From: Fennellomyces sp. T-0311 | Lineage: Eukaryota > Mucoromycota > Mucoromycetes > Mucorales > Lichtheimiaceae | DNA length: 64,000 nt | NCBI GenBank assembly: GCA_025266875.1 | Contig: JALLLT010000002.1 | Location: 1,178,001 to 1,242,000, forward strand | Direction of reading: 5' to 3' | Shown: positions 11,321-22,673 of the stretch, in pieces | Numbering within the stretch: the stretch's first letter is position 1 | Layout: every line of letters starts with the position of its first letter | The notes under the pieces: generated by a model | Told to the model about the DNA's origin: nothing | Database searches by the model: none | What the model saw: only the letters and a program-made list of their open reading frames with translations | Made by a program: the position numbers and the translations under genes

Positions 11321-12697
11321 ATGAGTCCCAACGAAATCTTGGTGAGAGCCAACGATGCTTTCTTTGACGACGATTACGACGAAGCCTTGACATTGTACAC
11401 GCAAGTCATTAACAATGACCCTGATAATGCCGAAGCTGTCATGCGTCGGTAAGTAATGTGTTGTCCATTGGTGCAAAAGCAAAACCACCATGCTGAATGA
11501 ATGCACAAAACAGCTGCACGGTGTATCAGAAAACGAATGATTTGGACAAGGCTTTGAGCGATGCCAGCAAGGCGTTGGAGATCTTGAATGGGCCCAAGGG
11601 TACGCGCAGCCTATTGGCACGCGCCAACTTGCAAAAAGGGTGAGTGCTTTTATTGTTCCTGCTGTTCTCCGTGACTCAAGCATAGGGTAGCATTGTATTG
11701 TTCCACTTGAAGAAGTACAAGGAAGCGCAGCAGTATCTCGAAACTGCCAAAGGCTTGAATCCAAATGAGCGTACATTGGCTACGTGGCTACGCAAGGTTG
11801 AGGATGTGTTACCTCCACCTCCACCACCAGCTGCGGAGCCAGTTGTACAACAGCCTGTCGCCGCACCCGCTCCTCCAGCGGCACCCACGCCTCAGGGTGT
11901 TCGTGCCAGGTAAGCCTGACGATTTCTTTTCTTTTCTGGATGATTGATGGAGTGATGATTAGACACGAATGGTTCCAGAACGACGCCTTTGTGACCGTCG
12001 AAGTGTTCATCAAGAACGTCAAGAAGGATACAGTTGATTTGGGCTTCTTTGACAAGTCGGTATGTTCCGCATGCGCAACATGTCAAAAAGGACACGCACT
12101 GACAACAAAAGTAGCTTTCGTTGACGATCAAAATGCCTAATGGATCCGATTACTCGCTGGAACTCGATCCACTTGCTCATGAGATTCAGCCAAAGGAGTC
12201 GTCGTTCAAGGTGTTGTCGACCAAGATTGAAATCAAGTTGAAGAAGAAGACCGAGGGGATCAAGTGGGGTGCGCTTGAGGGCGATGACGACATGGCGACC
12301 ACCAGTAAGTGCCCGATTTGGAAAGACCCTGTTTTATACTAAGCGTTCGAATAGTGGCATCGAGCAGCGTGTCGAGTGCTCGCAAGCCAAAGGACTGGGA
12401 TGCTCTTGCACGCGACATTGAGAAGGATTCAGACAAGCCCGAGGGTGATGCTGCCCTGAACACGCTGTTCCAACAGATCTACAGCGGCGCGGACGATGAT
12501 GCCAAGCGCGCCATGATGAAGAGCTTTGTGGAAAGCAATGGAACATGCCTGTCGACGAACTGGTCCGAAGTGGGAGCAAAGAAGGTTGAGACAAAGCCCC
12601 CAGAGGGCATGATTGCACGAAAGGTAAGGCGTTTTCTCTCAGAAAAACATGAATGGGGTTTTAACTAACACGAGCACCATGGCAGTACGAGTACTAA
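11321..12697 (+). CDS. SGT1: Sgt1, Hsp90 co-chaperone
   Basis: Sgt1 links Hsp90 to SCF ubiquitin ligases and kinetochore assembly. Seven exons: 11321-11448, 11514-11639, 11691-11909, 11963-12059, 12115-12304, 12355-12623 and 12686-12697 (346 aa). The N-terminal third is a TPR region ([20 protein letters not shown], then two more helical repeats). A proline-alanine linker follows, then a CS domain ([19 protein letters not shown] to [10 protein letters not shown]). The C-terminal SGS domain contains [16 protein letters not shown] and LSTNWSEVG, and ends in RKYEY. The last coding exon has only 12 bases (YEY plus stop). Its third acceptor is the second of two nearby AG sites; the first would give a premature stop. 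All three domains of the family are present in the usual order. Confidence 0.93.
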
Positions 12698-12976
12698 ACC
12701 GCGGACGGGCTGTAAAAAAAACAATAGCACACAAAAAAACACTGAATAAAAAAAAAGAGACAGAGAGACACGCAAACGCATCAATTTTCATGTGCGAAAA
12801 GCGGTGTGCGGGGGTGTGTGTGGGGTAAATTAGTAGAGCCGATCATGCTCCGGTTGTCATGGCATATGGGAAGCTGCAACTTCGCACGCACGTAATATAT
12901 TATTCAAGCAGGAAACCCCACCCTATTTTTGGCCCTTCACAACTCGCCCTTTCTCTCTTCTTCTCTTCTATACACT

Positions 12977-15674
12977 ATGGCCCCAACCGTTATTAACAAA
13001 GTCCTCATCGCCAATCGTGGTGAAATCGCATGCCGCGTTATCCAGACATGCCGCCGCATGGGCATCGCCACCGTCGCCGTCTACTCGGACAGGTTTGCCA
13101 ACCCTCGCCCCCCTTTTTATACGAGGCGATATTGACATGCGTGTTGGATATACAGTGACGAGAACGCCCCGTTCGTTAAATTGGCCGATGAAGCGTACCA
13201 TATTGGTGCCTCGGTGGCCGCAGAGTCGTACCTGAACGGCGACAAGTTGATTGCCGTTGCGCATAGGTCCGGTGCCGATGCACTCCATCCTGGCTACGGC
13301 TTTTTATCGGAGAATGCCGATTTTGCGCAAAAAGTCAAGGAGGCTGGCATTAACTTTATCGGCCCTACGCCAGAGTCAATTCGCGCCATTGGTGATAAGG
13401 TGTGTAGTAAATCCACCCCATATCTATCTCACTAAGTCCATTATTTAGATTGCTGCCAAATTATTTATCACCGCGAACGCGCCTACCATCCCCCTGATCC
13501 CCGGTTACAATGGCCAAGATCAAAGCGTGGCACGTTTGGAACAAGAAGCCAAGCGCATTGGTAAAAAAAAAAAGTCATCGCCTTTTTTGGATATTCGTTT
13601 TCCTAATGATTTGCAGAATTCCCCGTGCTGCTAAAGGCATCTGCTGGTGGCGGTGGCCGTGGTATGCGCGCGGTTTACGATGCTAGCAAGTAAGTTAAGC
13701 ATAGAGGATACCGCTTTTCGTGCAAAAAGTCTAAATGCATGATTAACGGAAAGGCTTCGCGAAGAAATTGAAGCAGCCAAGGGCGAGGCATTGCGTTCGT
13801 TTGGCTCTGATAACTTGTTGATAGAAAAGTATTTCGAGAGCATTCGCCACGTCGAGGTAATATTATTAAGAAGCTCGTCACATTTTTCTCGCGCTTTAAC
13901 AATGAGTTCCACTAGATCCAAGTCTTTGGTGACAAATATGGAAATGTGTACCATATCAATGAACGTGATTGCTCGGTGCAACGTCGCCACCAGAAAGTCA
14001 TTGAAGTAACTTGGAACATGACTACCGTGGCTGCATGTACTCAGTCATTTACTTAGGAAACCCCTTCGCCTGCCGTTGATTCGGCGTTGCGCAAGGCCAT
14101 GACCGGTGCGGCTGTAGAGCTTTGCCGCAAACTCGGTTACGAAGGTGCTGGCACCGCCGAATTCATTCTCGTAAGTGATGTATACAAAGAGTTCACATTT
14201 CGCACGGATAACAAACAAAAAAACTGTATGTAGGATGAGAAAACGAAAAAGTTTTACTTTTTGGAATTGAACACTCGCCTGCAAGTGGAACATCCTGTTA
14301 CTGAAGCCATTTCCGGCCTGGATTTGGTGGAATTGCAAATCTTGGTTGCTCAAGGAGCCAACTTGAAACAGCTTGGTATCCTTGACAATATCCAATTCAA
14401 AGGTCATGCGATCGAGTGCCGCGTGTGTGCTGAAGACCCCGATAATGACTTTGGACCGCGCACGGGCCTTATCCGCAAGTGGAGTCCAGCCACCGGTATT
14501 CCAGGAGCACGGTTTGACACAGGGATTGAAGATGGTAATTAACTGATTATACAAAACCCTTTTCGCTTTGCTAATTGATGGGATTTTGATAGGATCCGAG
14601 ATTTCCGTGTTTTATGATTCAATGATTGCCAAGGTCATCGTGCATGCCCCGACACGTGCCGAAGCAGTCCGTCGTATGGCCGCTGTATTGGGTCGCACTG
14701 TGATCCTGGGAGTCACGACCAACCAAAAGTTCCTGATTAGTATCATGAACAACCCTCGATTCCAATCGGGTACTTTTGACACCAACTTTATTCAATTGGA
14801 AAAGGAACGTTTGTTCCCTCCAAGATCCATCCAGCAAGTCCAAAGCAGCGTTATTGCTGCCATGTTGCTCGAATGGACTACCAATCAAAACCAGCGAGTC
14901 AACTTGCGCAACATCCAGCCCAACTGGCGCAACATCAAGTGGAGAGTGCCCGTTAAAAAGTACACTGTCAACGGCCAAGAAGAGGTCCAGGTGGCCTATG
15001 AATATCAAGGCAATCCGCAGGACGAATCGCGTGCGTTCCGCTGCGGTGTAACTAAAGTGGAAGAGGGCGCTCCTGCAGCAGAGACAAAGAAGACTGAATT
15101 GCCACTTGCGGTGACGCTGTATGACGCACGTTTTGGTGAACAAACGCCTGGACCGCGAGGCATCCAAGGATGCTCCGGTTTATTACGCTGCAGCATCGGT
15201 GAGTTTATTATGATGCATACCCAATATTTCTGACTCTGTTTTTTTTAGACGGCAGCCAGCGGTACTTTTATGTAGCGGAGCAGGTGCAGGACATTAACCA
15301 AAAGACTTATTTCGTGCATGATTTTGTCCAAGGCTATCCTGTGGAATTGCAAAAAGTCGATAGGCTCACTAGTGCATCTGCACAAAGCGAAGACGACAGA
15401 GGTATATTTGTCACACGTTGATTACATATTTTATCTAACCTTGTTTTTAACAGTGACGCCGTATACGTCGTCCATGCCTTGCCGCATTCTCAAGGTTTTG
15501 GCTCCCACTGGCACGATCGTTAAAAAGAATGACCCGCTCTTGTCCATTGAATCCATGAAGACTGAAGTCAAGGTGCTTTCTCGTCACGAGGGTGTTGTCA
15601 CCATGCGTGTCGAAGAGAACCAGCTAGTGGATGCGCGAGTGTTGTTGTGTCAGGTTGATGAAGTAAAGAAGTAA
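12977..15674 (+). CDS. Biotin-dependent acyl-CoA carboxylase alpha subunit, MCC-like
   Basis: The protein carries a biotin carboxylase and a biotinyl domain, the layout of 3-methylcrotonyl-CoA carboxylase alpha and relatives, which carboxylate biotin with ATP and bicarbonate. Eleven exons run from 12977-13092 to 15454-15674 (710 aa); intermediate exons start at 13156, 13449, 13617, 13754, 13916, 14057, 14234, 14593 and 15249. Visible motifs are [14 protein letters not shown] at the N terminus, [14 protein letters not shown], the ATP-grasp glycine loop [12 protein letters not shown], and the catalytic [13 protein letters not shown]. The biotin site near the C terminus is ESMKTE (lysine about 673), with threonine where most relatives have methionine. 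There is no obvious mitochondrial presequence. No beta subunit gene lies nearby. The true acyl-CoA substrate is not certain; a urea-carboxylase-like or other acyl-CoA role is possible. Confidence 0.82.
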
Positions 15675-15895
15675 ACAGTTACCATGGCGGTCGAGAACTT
15701 TAAAGAGTGCCGCAAAAAAACACCTGACGCTTTTGACAATAAAGGGGGGGGGCCTCGGGTTTTGCCTTGATGATACGAATAAATATAAACAGAATGATAC
15801 GTAAAGACTGCATACATCAGTGTTTGGATGGCCCGGTCGGCCAAGCAAAGGTTTTGCTGTTCTCCGTCACCACCCCCTAACTTTCTTCGCCACTC

Positions 15896-15904
15896 TATAT
15901 AAAA
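15896..15904 (+). promoter_or_regulatory. TATA box of the gene at 15964
   Basis: TATATAAAA about 60 bases before the ATG at 15964, followed by a CTTT-rich pyrimidine tract, a common fungal core promoter layout. Confidence 0.5.
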
Positions 15905-15963
15905 GCGAAACCGTTTCTTTCTTTCTTTTCTTCTCTTCTCTTCCCTTCTATATCAACCAAAAC

Positions 15964-16829
15964 ATGCTTCGAGTATCCAACGTCCTCTATTTACAACAAG
16001 TGTGGGAACGCACCACAAGCGAAGAGGAACCTGCATCACCACTGGAACAAGAACCAATATCAGAGGAACCTGAGGGCTCCGCCCACTCAACATCACCATC
16101 ATCATCATCATCATCTGGTATGTAGTCCCCTCCCCCTTGTTTATATTCCCAAACAACTAAATATTTGTGCTCTTAGTACACTCCAGCAAGCGAGAAGAAG
16201 CAGTAGAACCTCAGCCATCTCGCAGCATCAACAGTGTGAAACGTTCAGGCACAATGTCATCTTTCGCAGCGTCAGTTGCATCCGAAACGCGTAAATTGAC
16301 AGCGCAGGTCCTCAAACGCAATAACCAACAACAACCACCGGTTCCTCCTCCGCTTCCGCCACCTGTTGTGCCACCCAAAGACAAAAAGAAACCAATAGTG
16401 ATAGAAGATGATGATTCAGCTATTGGGGGAACCGATGGGGGTCGTGGCTCTGTGGTAGTGTATCGTCATTCGACTGATGACGAACATGATGAACAACCTC
16501 AGCCCACAAGTGGCGCCGATGATGCATCTGCAAAAGAAGACACAGTACGTCGCACTACTTATCAGTTTTACTACGATGACGACCAATCCGCTGCCGAGGA
16601 CCAGCAACGCCGCAATAGTATGGCTCCAGTTAATGATGACTCTTCTGGGGGTACTTCTTCTATGCCTCCAACTCCTACCTCCACTCAGCAACAAGAGAAA
16701 CAGAAATCGTCTTCGATCAAAGGGCTGCGCCGCGAAGCGTCAAGGCTGAGCATCAAGCGAAAAAACCTAACAAAGAAATTGAAAAAGGCAATGTCGTTCC
16801 AAAAGCCCAAGAAAGGTGCCGCCGTATAA
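15964..16829 (+). CDS. Hypothetical low-complexity protein with basic C-terminal helix
   Basis: Two exons, 15964-16117 and 16177-16829, join in frame (268 aa). I do not recognise a family. The N-terminal part has acidic and serine-rich stretches. The middle contains a proline run (PPVPPPLPPPVVPPK) that could bind SH3 or profilin-type partners, then acidic, disordered-looking sequence. The C terminus is strongly basic and probably helical (RLSIKRKNLTKKLKKAMSF), a candidate membrane- or nucleic-acid-binding tail. Serine-rich RSGTMSSF and RREASRLSI segments could be kinase targets. The gene has its own TATA box and pyrimidine-rich leader. Translation is well supported by clean splicing and a long second exon; function is unknown. 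Confidence 0.65.
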
Positions 16830-17061
16830 TGTGTAAACCCCTCCCCCCTTTTTTTGCTTTCTATTTCTTTTTCATATAATATACCCCCATCTTATTGTTA
16901 GCATTTTTTTTACTTATTATTATTAGCCTGCATCCCTCCCCCATTTTCCTTTAAACACACACATACATCGCATCATGTTCTATCTCCTCATACAACCCCA
17001 TCGATTATTATGTTTATATATTTACAAAACATGTGTTTTTCTTTAAATGAAATGTTTACGA

Positions 17062-19479
17062 TCAAGCCCGCTTGAGATCATCCAGACGATCCTTTAATCG
17101 CTCATAAGTGTCTGTATCCTCGAATACTTCCCGCACTCTTCCCATGAGACCCTTGAGAATAAGCCTTGATTGGTACTTCCAGTCGGCACAAACGGGTTTT
17201 CCATCCTGTTCCTTGTCTCCCATGGTTTCATACATGTCAACAGTTTCCATGGCCAGCGTTGCCACGCGATCAAACACCTGCTGATCGGTTTCTATTCGTG
17301 CATCATGCATGACGGCCCGGTAACCTTTGACAGAGGCCTCCAATGCATCGGTATATCTTTGCTGCCAGATGTAAAACTTGGCAACGATGCGCCAGATCTC
17401 GGGAGAATTCGTAATGCGGGTCAAGATGACTTCTTCCAATAAACGCTGCACATGCTTTGCCAAACGAACTCCGTCACGTTCAAATGCATCCTTCCAATTC
17501 TGAATAACGTTGTCCACCAGCATCTGCAACACCTGCGTATCAACGGCATCCTCCCTGACCTTGTCCCATCGGAGTTCCACTACACGTTGCATGGCCCAGA
17601 TGGCATCTGAAAATTGACCCACGTCGCATGCGACAATCAGCAGATTCTGCCACATTCGCCAGTTATCGAACTTGAGCTTGGTCGCTTGCTTCAATGCCAA
17701 GAAGGCGTCCGGTTTCCGGTCCAAATGGATATAAATGCTGGATAGGTTGTTCCATGCTTCGGCTTGCTCGTTGTCCAACGCAACCACTCGTTGGAACGCG
17801 CGCAGTGATACCTCCCATTGCTCTACTTGCATGCCTGCACACCCAAGCACATACCAGGAGCCTTCGAACAAGGGGTTGATGGCGAGTGCTTTCTGATAAC
17901 ACTCGATGGATTCCTCGAATTTTTGTTGGCGATAGTAATGCGCACCCAACGTACGCATCGCTCGTGCGAACCGGTGGCCCGATACTTCCCAGGCCTTTTG
18001 CCATAATTCGGGATCTTGCTCCACGTCGCCAAGGATACACAACAGTTTGGGCGAGTCGGGTGTTTCATCCATCAATCGCTGCAGAACCTGCTTGGCCTTT
18101 GTTGGTTGTTCGAGTAGTTGATAACACGATACCACTTCCTCCCACATTTCGAGTCGTTCAAAGATATCCACGGCTGTACGCAAGACACCAAGCGATACGA
18201 AGCGCTTGGCCAACTCGCGCTCCATGTCCCATTTGGAAGGCAACAAGAGATCGTAAAAGTATGCCATGCGCTCCTCGACGGTCGAATCCTCCACCTTGAT
18301 TTGATCGACAAGCGCCTGAAGCTGCAAGGCCGATCGCTCCACTGTACGTGACTTGTGAGCTTCCAAGCGGGTCTTGTGTAAAAGCGCCATTGTGTGCACC
18401 ATCCAGTTGTTTGCGTTCTCCAACACACGCGCAACGTACGGCTTCATTTCTTCCGACGTCAGACCGTGTTCCGGATTGGTGTTCTTGATGTTAAGACAGA
18501 ACGCCAGCAGCAAGCACTGATCAATGATGCGCAGGTTACCTTTGCGCTTGCTTTCTTCCTCATCGTTCTGCTCGTTTTTGGTGAATGCAACATTGTCGAG
18601 CAGCGTGTCATCTTGCAATTCAACGAACTCGGGTCTCTGTGCCTCTTCCCTTTTCTCCTCTTCGCCCTTGCTTTCGGCCAGTAGGACAAGCTGGGTGACA
18701 TCGAACGTTTGATGCTTTGTGCGACGGCCCAGACGACCGGTCATTGACCATTGGAAACCCGAGACAGCTTGAGCCGATTGCAGTTTCTCATACGTCTCCT
18801 TGTCCTTGCCGAAATAACTGCAGATCAAGCCCAGTTCCAGATCAAGCCGAATGCGCAGATCCGCTTCTTTAAAGTCGCACTCGTCTGCCAGATCAAACAG
18901 CAGTTGCTGCAGCGAGGCTGTATGATCGTCAAGCAACTGCTGCTGGATAAAAACGGCGCGCATGGCCCAGAACGAGGCAGTCGAGAGTTTGCCGCGGACG
19001 TGAAGCAGGATCCGTTTGGCGGCTGCCAGTAATCCCAGACGCTGAGTGAGATGGTATACTGGTTCACCGTCAGCTGATAAACTTGTCAAGCAGTGCGTGT
19101 GAATTTTCTCGTCAGCATCCTTGGTATGGGTCAACAGTTCGCTCACGGACCAGTCCAGCAAGGGTCCGGTCCAGTTGGTTTGAACAAACGCGTTCAAACA
19201 TGCAATACCCGTTGCCAAGGTGATAAAATCATTGTCGCTTTTTGCCAACTGTTGATCCACAAGTGCGTCAATATCGCCCGATGCGATCAACGCCTTGATT
19301 GCGGGTTCATCGATGGTTGTAAAGATCGGACTCGATTCGCGCAAGACTTTCGTGTAGCGACCTTGGAGAATGTCTTGGACGGCCTCAACAACGGGGCCAG
19401 GGAGTTGCTTTTTTTCGTCGAGGGGCTGGTTGAGGATGAGCGCATGCTCGGCGGCTCGCAAAGTGTCGTCGGTCGACAT
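17062..19479 (-). CDS. TTC27/Emw1-like tetratricopeptide repeat protein
   Basis: A single exon encodes 805 aa from the ATG at 19479; the open frame extends a few codons upstream only through a TTG. The C-terminal half holds tandem TPRs (RTLGAHYYRQQKFEESIECY, then GSWYVLGCAGMQVEQWEVSL, then AEAWNNLSSIYIHLDRKPDA), followed by NWRMWQNLLIVACDVGQF, a combination I associate with animal TTC27 and fission yeast Emw1. The N-terminal half is helical and also matches the family layout. Emw1 has been linked to cell-surface integrity; the biochemical role is not settled. It is intron-less, unlike most neighbours. It converges on the hypothetical gene ending at 16829. Confidence 0.82.
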   Translation of the reverse strand: MSTDDTLRAAEHALILNQPLDEKKQLPGPVVEAVQDILQGRYTKVLRESSPIFTTIDEPAIKALIASGDIDALVDQQLAKSDNDFITLATGIACLNAFVQTNWTGPLLDWSVSELLTHTKDADEKIHTHCLTSLSADGEPVYHLTQRLGLLAAAKRILLHVRGKLSTASFWAMRAVFIQQQLLDDHTASLQQLLFDLADECDFKEADLRIRLDLELGLICSYFGKDKETYEKLQSAQAVSGFQWSMTGRLGRRTKHQTFDVTQLVLLAESKGEEEKREEAQRPEFVELQDDTLLDNVAFTKNEQNDEEESKRKGNLRIIDQCLLLAFCLNIKNTNPEHGLTSEEMKPYVARVLENANNWMVHTMALLHKTRLEAHKSRTVERSALQLQALVDQIKVEDSTVEERMAYFYDLLLPSKWDMERELAKRFVSLGVLRTAVDIFERLEMWEEVVSCYQLLEQPTKAKQVLQRLMDETPDSPKLLCILGDVEQDPELWQKAWEVSGHRFARAMRTLGAHYYRQQKFEESIECYQKALAINPLFEGSWYVLGCAGMQVEQWEVSLRAFQRVVALDNEQAEAWNNLSSIYIHLDRKPDAFLALKQATKLKFDNWRMWQNLLIVACDVGQFSDAIWAMQRVVELRWDKVREDAVDTQVLQMLVDNVIQNWKDAFERDGVRLAKHVQRLLEEVILTRITNSPEIWRIVAKFYIWQQRYTDALEASVKGYRAVMHDARIETDQQVFDRVATLAMETVDMYETMGDKEQDGKPVCADWKYQSRLILKGLMGRVREVFEDTDTYERLKDRLDDLKRA

Positions 19480-20475
19480 GGTTGTCAAAAGCGTGGTATG
19501 AAAATGGAAGACGAAAGACGCGGCAGGAATTTCTGGTTTAAAAAGCCACTCTTAACGATTAATAAGCAAAAGCTATCGAACGTATTGGATCTTTTTCTGA
19601 AATACATGGTTTTCAGGTAGAAATGGGTCAAGGCTTGACGATGCTTTCTTCAATACCAACTAAAAAGCGGGGATGCTCGAAAGCGAGTGCGTTCTTCTCT
19701 ATATCCATTCATCTTGCCGCAATAAGTATAACGGTCAGGCATACGTTGTGTTGTGCACCAGTAGAAGATGTGCTTTCAGAAGAGCAGTAGCTGATGATAA
19801 TAGTGGACCTTCAGCATCCATTCGAAGCGCGTTACTGCAAAAAAATACATGAAAAATGATTATATAAACGGATATAGCACGATACGCATAAAGGTCTGGC
19901 AGCTCGCTGAGAACAGCTAGAAGGCGATCCTTATTTTCCACCACTGATTCCTTCTCACTGTTGTAGCTTAAAGGCTAAACCTCATTAGAGTCTATCGCCG
20001 AACTTAATAGTACGCATGGCTGTGTCGTACGAAACCAGTATCGCTTGGACCAACAAGCACAAACGCAGAGGCTCTGAAGTAAGTTTTCATCATACGCTTT
20101 GTACGCAAATAAGGAAACAGCCGTGATAACTGGCATAAGTGTTGTGCGGAACACATTGTCGCGGTAAAGGAAACAAAGAACGGGCAATTACCGACGCGTA
20201 AATTCGCTTGTCAGATAAAGAATCGATGCAATTGCTTGATATCGTGGATACATACACCCATTCCAAGCTTGTCTGATTTGAGCGAGCAATGGTCCCAACA
20301 CACAGGAGCACGATCGACATGCTGGGGCGCACTTAGTTGCATCGTATGTCGTAAAGATATTTATGTAAAGGAGGGCTGAAAATAAAAAATGGGAGCGGCA
20401 ACATTAAGGAAGACTCGGAATATGAAATATCGGATGGGTTATGTACAGGTGGGGTAGAGGGGGATGATGGGGTAT
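19480..20475. other. Intergenic, possible unresolved spliced gene on the minus strand
   Basis: About 1 kb. The minus strand carries protein-like fragments, for example ENKDRLLAVLSELPDLYAYR (near 19880-19945) and MDAEGPLLSSATALLKAHLL (near 19760-19825), with GT and AG sites around them. An ATG near 20343 could start a gene with exons ending at donor GTATGT and GTAATT sites. I could not find one splice path that keeps a frame open through all fragments, so no CDS is called. Confidence 0.3.
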
Positions 20476-22673
20476 TTATGCATCGTGCGCTGGCTTGTCC
20501 GCATCAGCGTCTTCGTCAAAGTCGTCTCTATATATGGACTTTGACGGCATGATGATGTTCTTGTCCTTGAAGATGGGCCCCAAGCCGTTGATCCATGTGC
20601 GCCGCTTGTCCATGGCATTGACTGCGTTTTCCGACAGCATCGCCTTGGGTGCCGTTGCTTTCCGCTTCTTGGACTTTTGGATTCTCTGCAAAATGGCACC
20701 CAAAATTAGCAATTTCAAAGGGGTTGACAGCGGCAGCTTACGAATCGCTTCATGTAACATTGCTCCACCTGCGCATCGTACGTGTCCAGCACATTCCTGT
20801 ACTGCTCGTACTGAAGCTGCCTATCCACTACCTCCAGCAGCCGCTTTTTGCGAAACTCGTTGACTTTGACCTGATCTTTGAGCTCACGTCCCAGTCTACG
20901 CAATTCCGCGCATATGTCATCGTCTTCGCGCGCATTCCATGCAACCTAGTGCGTGTACCAAGTTTAGCGATCATCTTGTTTCTGGGAGAAAAAGAGAGAG
21001 AGAGAGAAATACGCACATCATCGTCGCCAAACAGACCAGCGTATCGCAGCTCGCGTTTCAGTCGTTCTTCAAAGTCCACAATTTCTTCGGGAGGATTGTT
21101 GGATAGATCGACGACGGTTCGACCTGCCATGCTGTCGTTGGATGATACCGAATCGACGTCCATCATATCGTCGTCTTCGTCCGTTGCCAGACTCTTAATG
21201 TCGGCGATATCAACCACATCCTCAATGACCAAACTGCTCAGCAGCCGTTCGGCCAGACTGCCACAGCTCAAGTCATCGGTCAATAGATAGTCGTCGGACA
21301 TGGCTTCTCCAGGCTTCAGGTAGTGTGCGCTGCGAGGTTCGGATGGCGCTGGTATGGATGACGATGTCGCATCAAAGCTTGGATCGACGGAGCCTTCTCT
21401 TCGTGTAGTTGCGGGCGAATGTGATCTTCCACGAGCTGGTACTGTGGCATTCTCCTCCTCTTTCCATGTTTCCTCGTAAGGTCGACCCAAGGGAGGTATC
21501 AGATACGGCTTCACGTCGTCACCCTACATGTAACAAAACATCAGCCCTGCGCTTCTCAAAAGACACTTGCGGTAGACACCTTTTCCAGCAGAAACTTGCG
21601 ATCGTCCTCGGTGATGGCGCGAAAGTAAGGTTCCATGGCACTCCAAAACGTCAGGATGGATACTTGGTCCTTGGGCTTGACCCGCACAAAATCGACATCG
21701 TTGCTCACTTTGGTATGCGCCGACTTTGGCTTGGGATGCTTGCCCTGCGTGTGTGATGCTGCCTTGGATGACTTTTTCTTCTTTGGTTGAGACTAACTCT
21801 CTCACTCTTTAGTTCCACTTTGCCATCTCCCATAGCAACCCACTCTCCTTCCAGTTTACCTCGGATGGTTTGTGGTGTTTTCCATACGACGGATTGTTTG
21901 CCACGGGAGGCGGCGATACACTATGCGACGTGTGTCCTCCATCCAGCTTTTTTGCTTTGACGTGATGTGGCGATTCGCTTCTCGTCGAAGTGGCTACAAA
22001 AGAAAAAGGGATTGCGCGTCAGACAAGCGGTTGTTGTTGAGGTAAGGGTATCGTACGTTGCATCATGTCTTCTTCCGAACTATCCACCTCGTCTCGCCGT
22101 CGTCGTCGCCTCAAAGTCTCCAGCGCACTAACGCACACACATCAGTGAATAACACTTTCCTCTGTCATGGACAATCCCCTTACGCTTGCCTGTCCGAATG
22201 CTTCGATTGCGTTGGGCTGGACTCGTCTATCATTATGGTTAATTTGGCTCACGTAACTCGTATTAAACGCTATACCCGTCTCTCGTTTGATCCGCATCAT
22301 CATATTAACGCTCTTCCCAGAAGATCCGGAAGACTTTCTTCCTTCGCCAGAGCCTAAAACAGACGCGTTCTTCTTTAGGCGAGTGCGCCATTGGTAGAGC
22401 TCCTGCATTACCTGTTTCGCGAATTTTGACATTCTTTTGCAAATGGTTGAAATCTTTGTCCAGGTATTTTAAACGTCTCTCGGTGTGCGCCAATACTCGT
22501 TCCAGATCTGCCTTGATGCCTGACAGATCGTTTGCTCCAGGCAAATTGCTGGATGGCGAATTGGTGCTACTTGAATTTCTGGATGATTGTGAATGCTGCT
22601 GGTAATAATGGCCGGTAATGGTGGGTGAGACGGCGGCAGGTGGACTATACTGACGCGACAAATTGGAATCCAT
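20476..22673 (-). CDS. NGG1: Ada3/Ngg1, SAGA histone acetyltransferase module subunit
   Basis: Ada3 bridges Gcn5 and Ada2 in SAGA-type coactivators in the nucleus. Eight exons: 22412-22673, 22184-22353, 22057-22117, 21860-21993, 21580-21792, 21017-21523, 20742-20945, 20476-20685 (586 aa). The N-terminal half is serine- and proline-rich with basic patches. The conserved half contains TFWSAMEPYFRAITEDDRKF, PYLIPPLGRPYEETW, CGSLAERLLSSL, IVDFEERLKRELRYAGL, EDDDICAELRRLGRELKDQV, and VEQCYMKRFRIQKSKKRK, all typical of Ada3. The start at 22673 is the only in-frame ATG before the conserved N-terminal helix (DLERVLAHTERRLKYLDKDF). The acceptor at 22118 is chosen because the nearer AG site breaks the frame. 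Assignment is firm; the small third exon is the least certain part. Confidence 0.9.

Noticed and set aside
17886..18299. Plus-strand ORF within the TTC27 region
   Set aside because: Antisense to the TPR-coding exon; no domain or promoter evidence.
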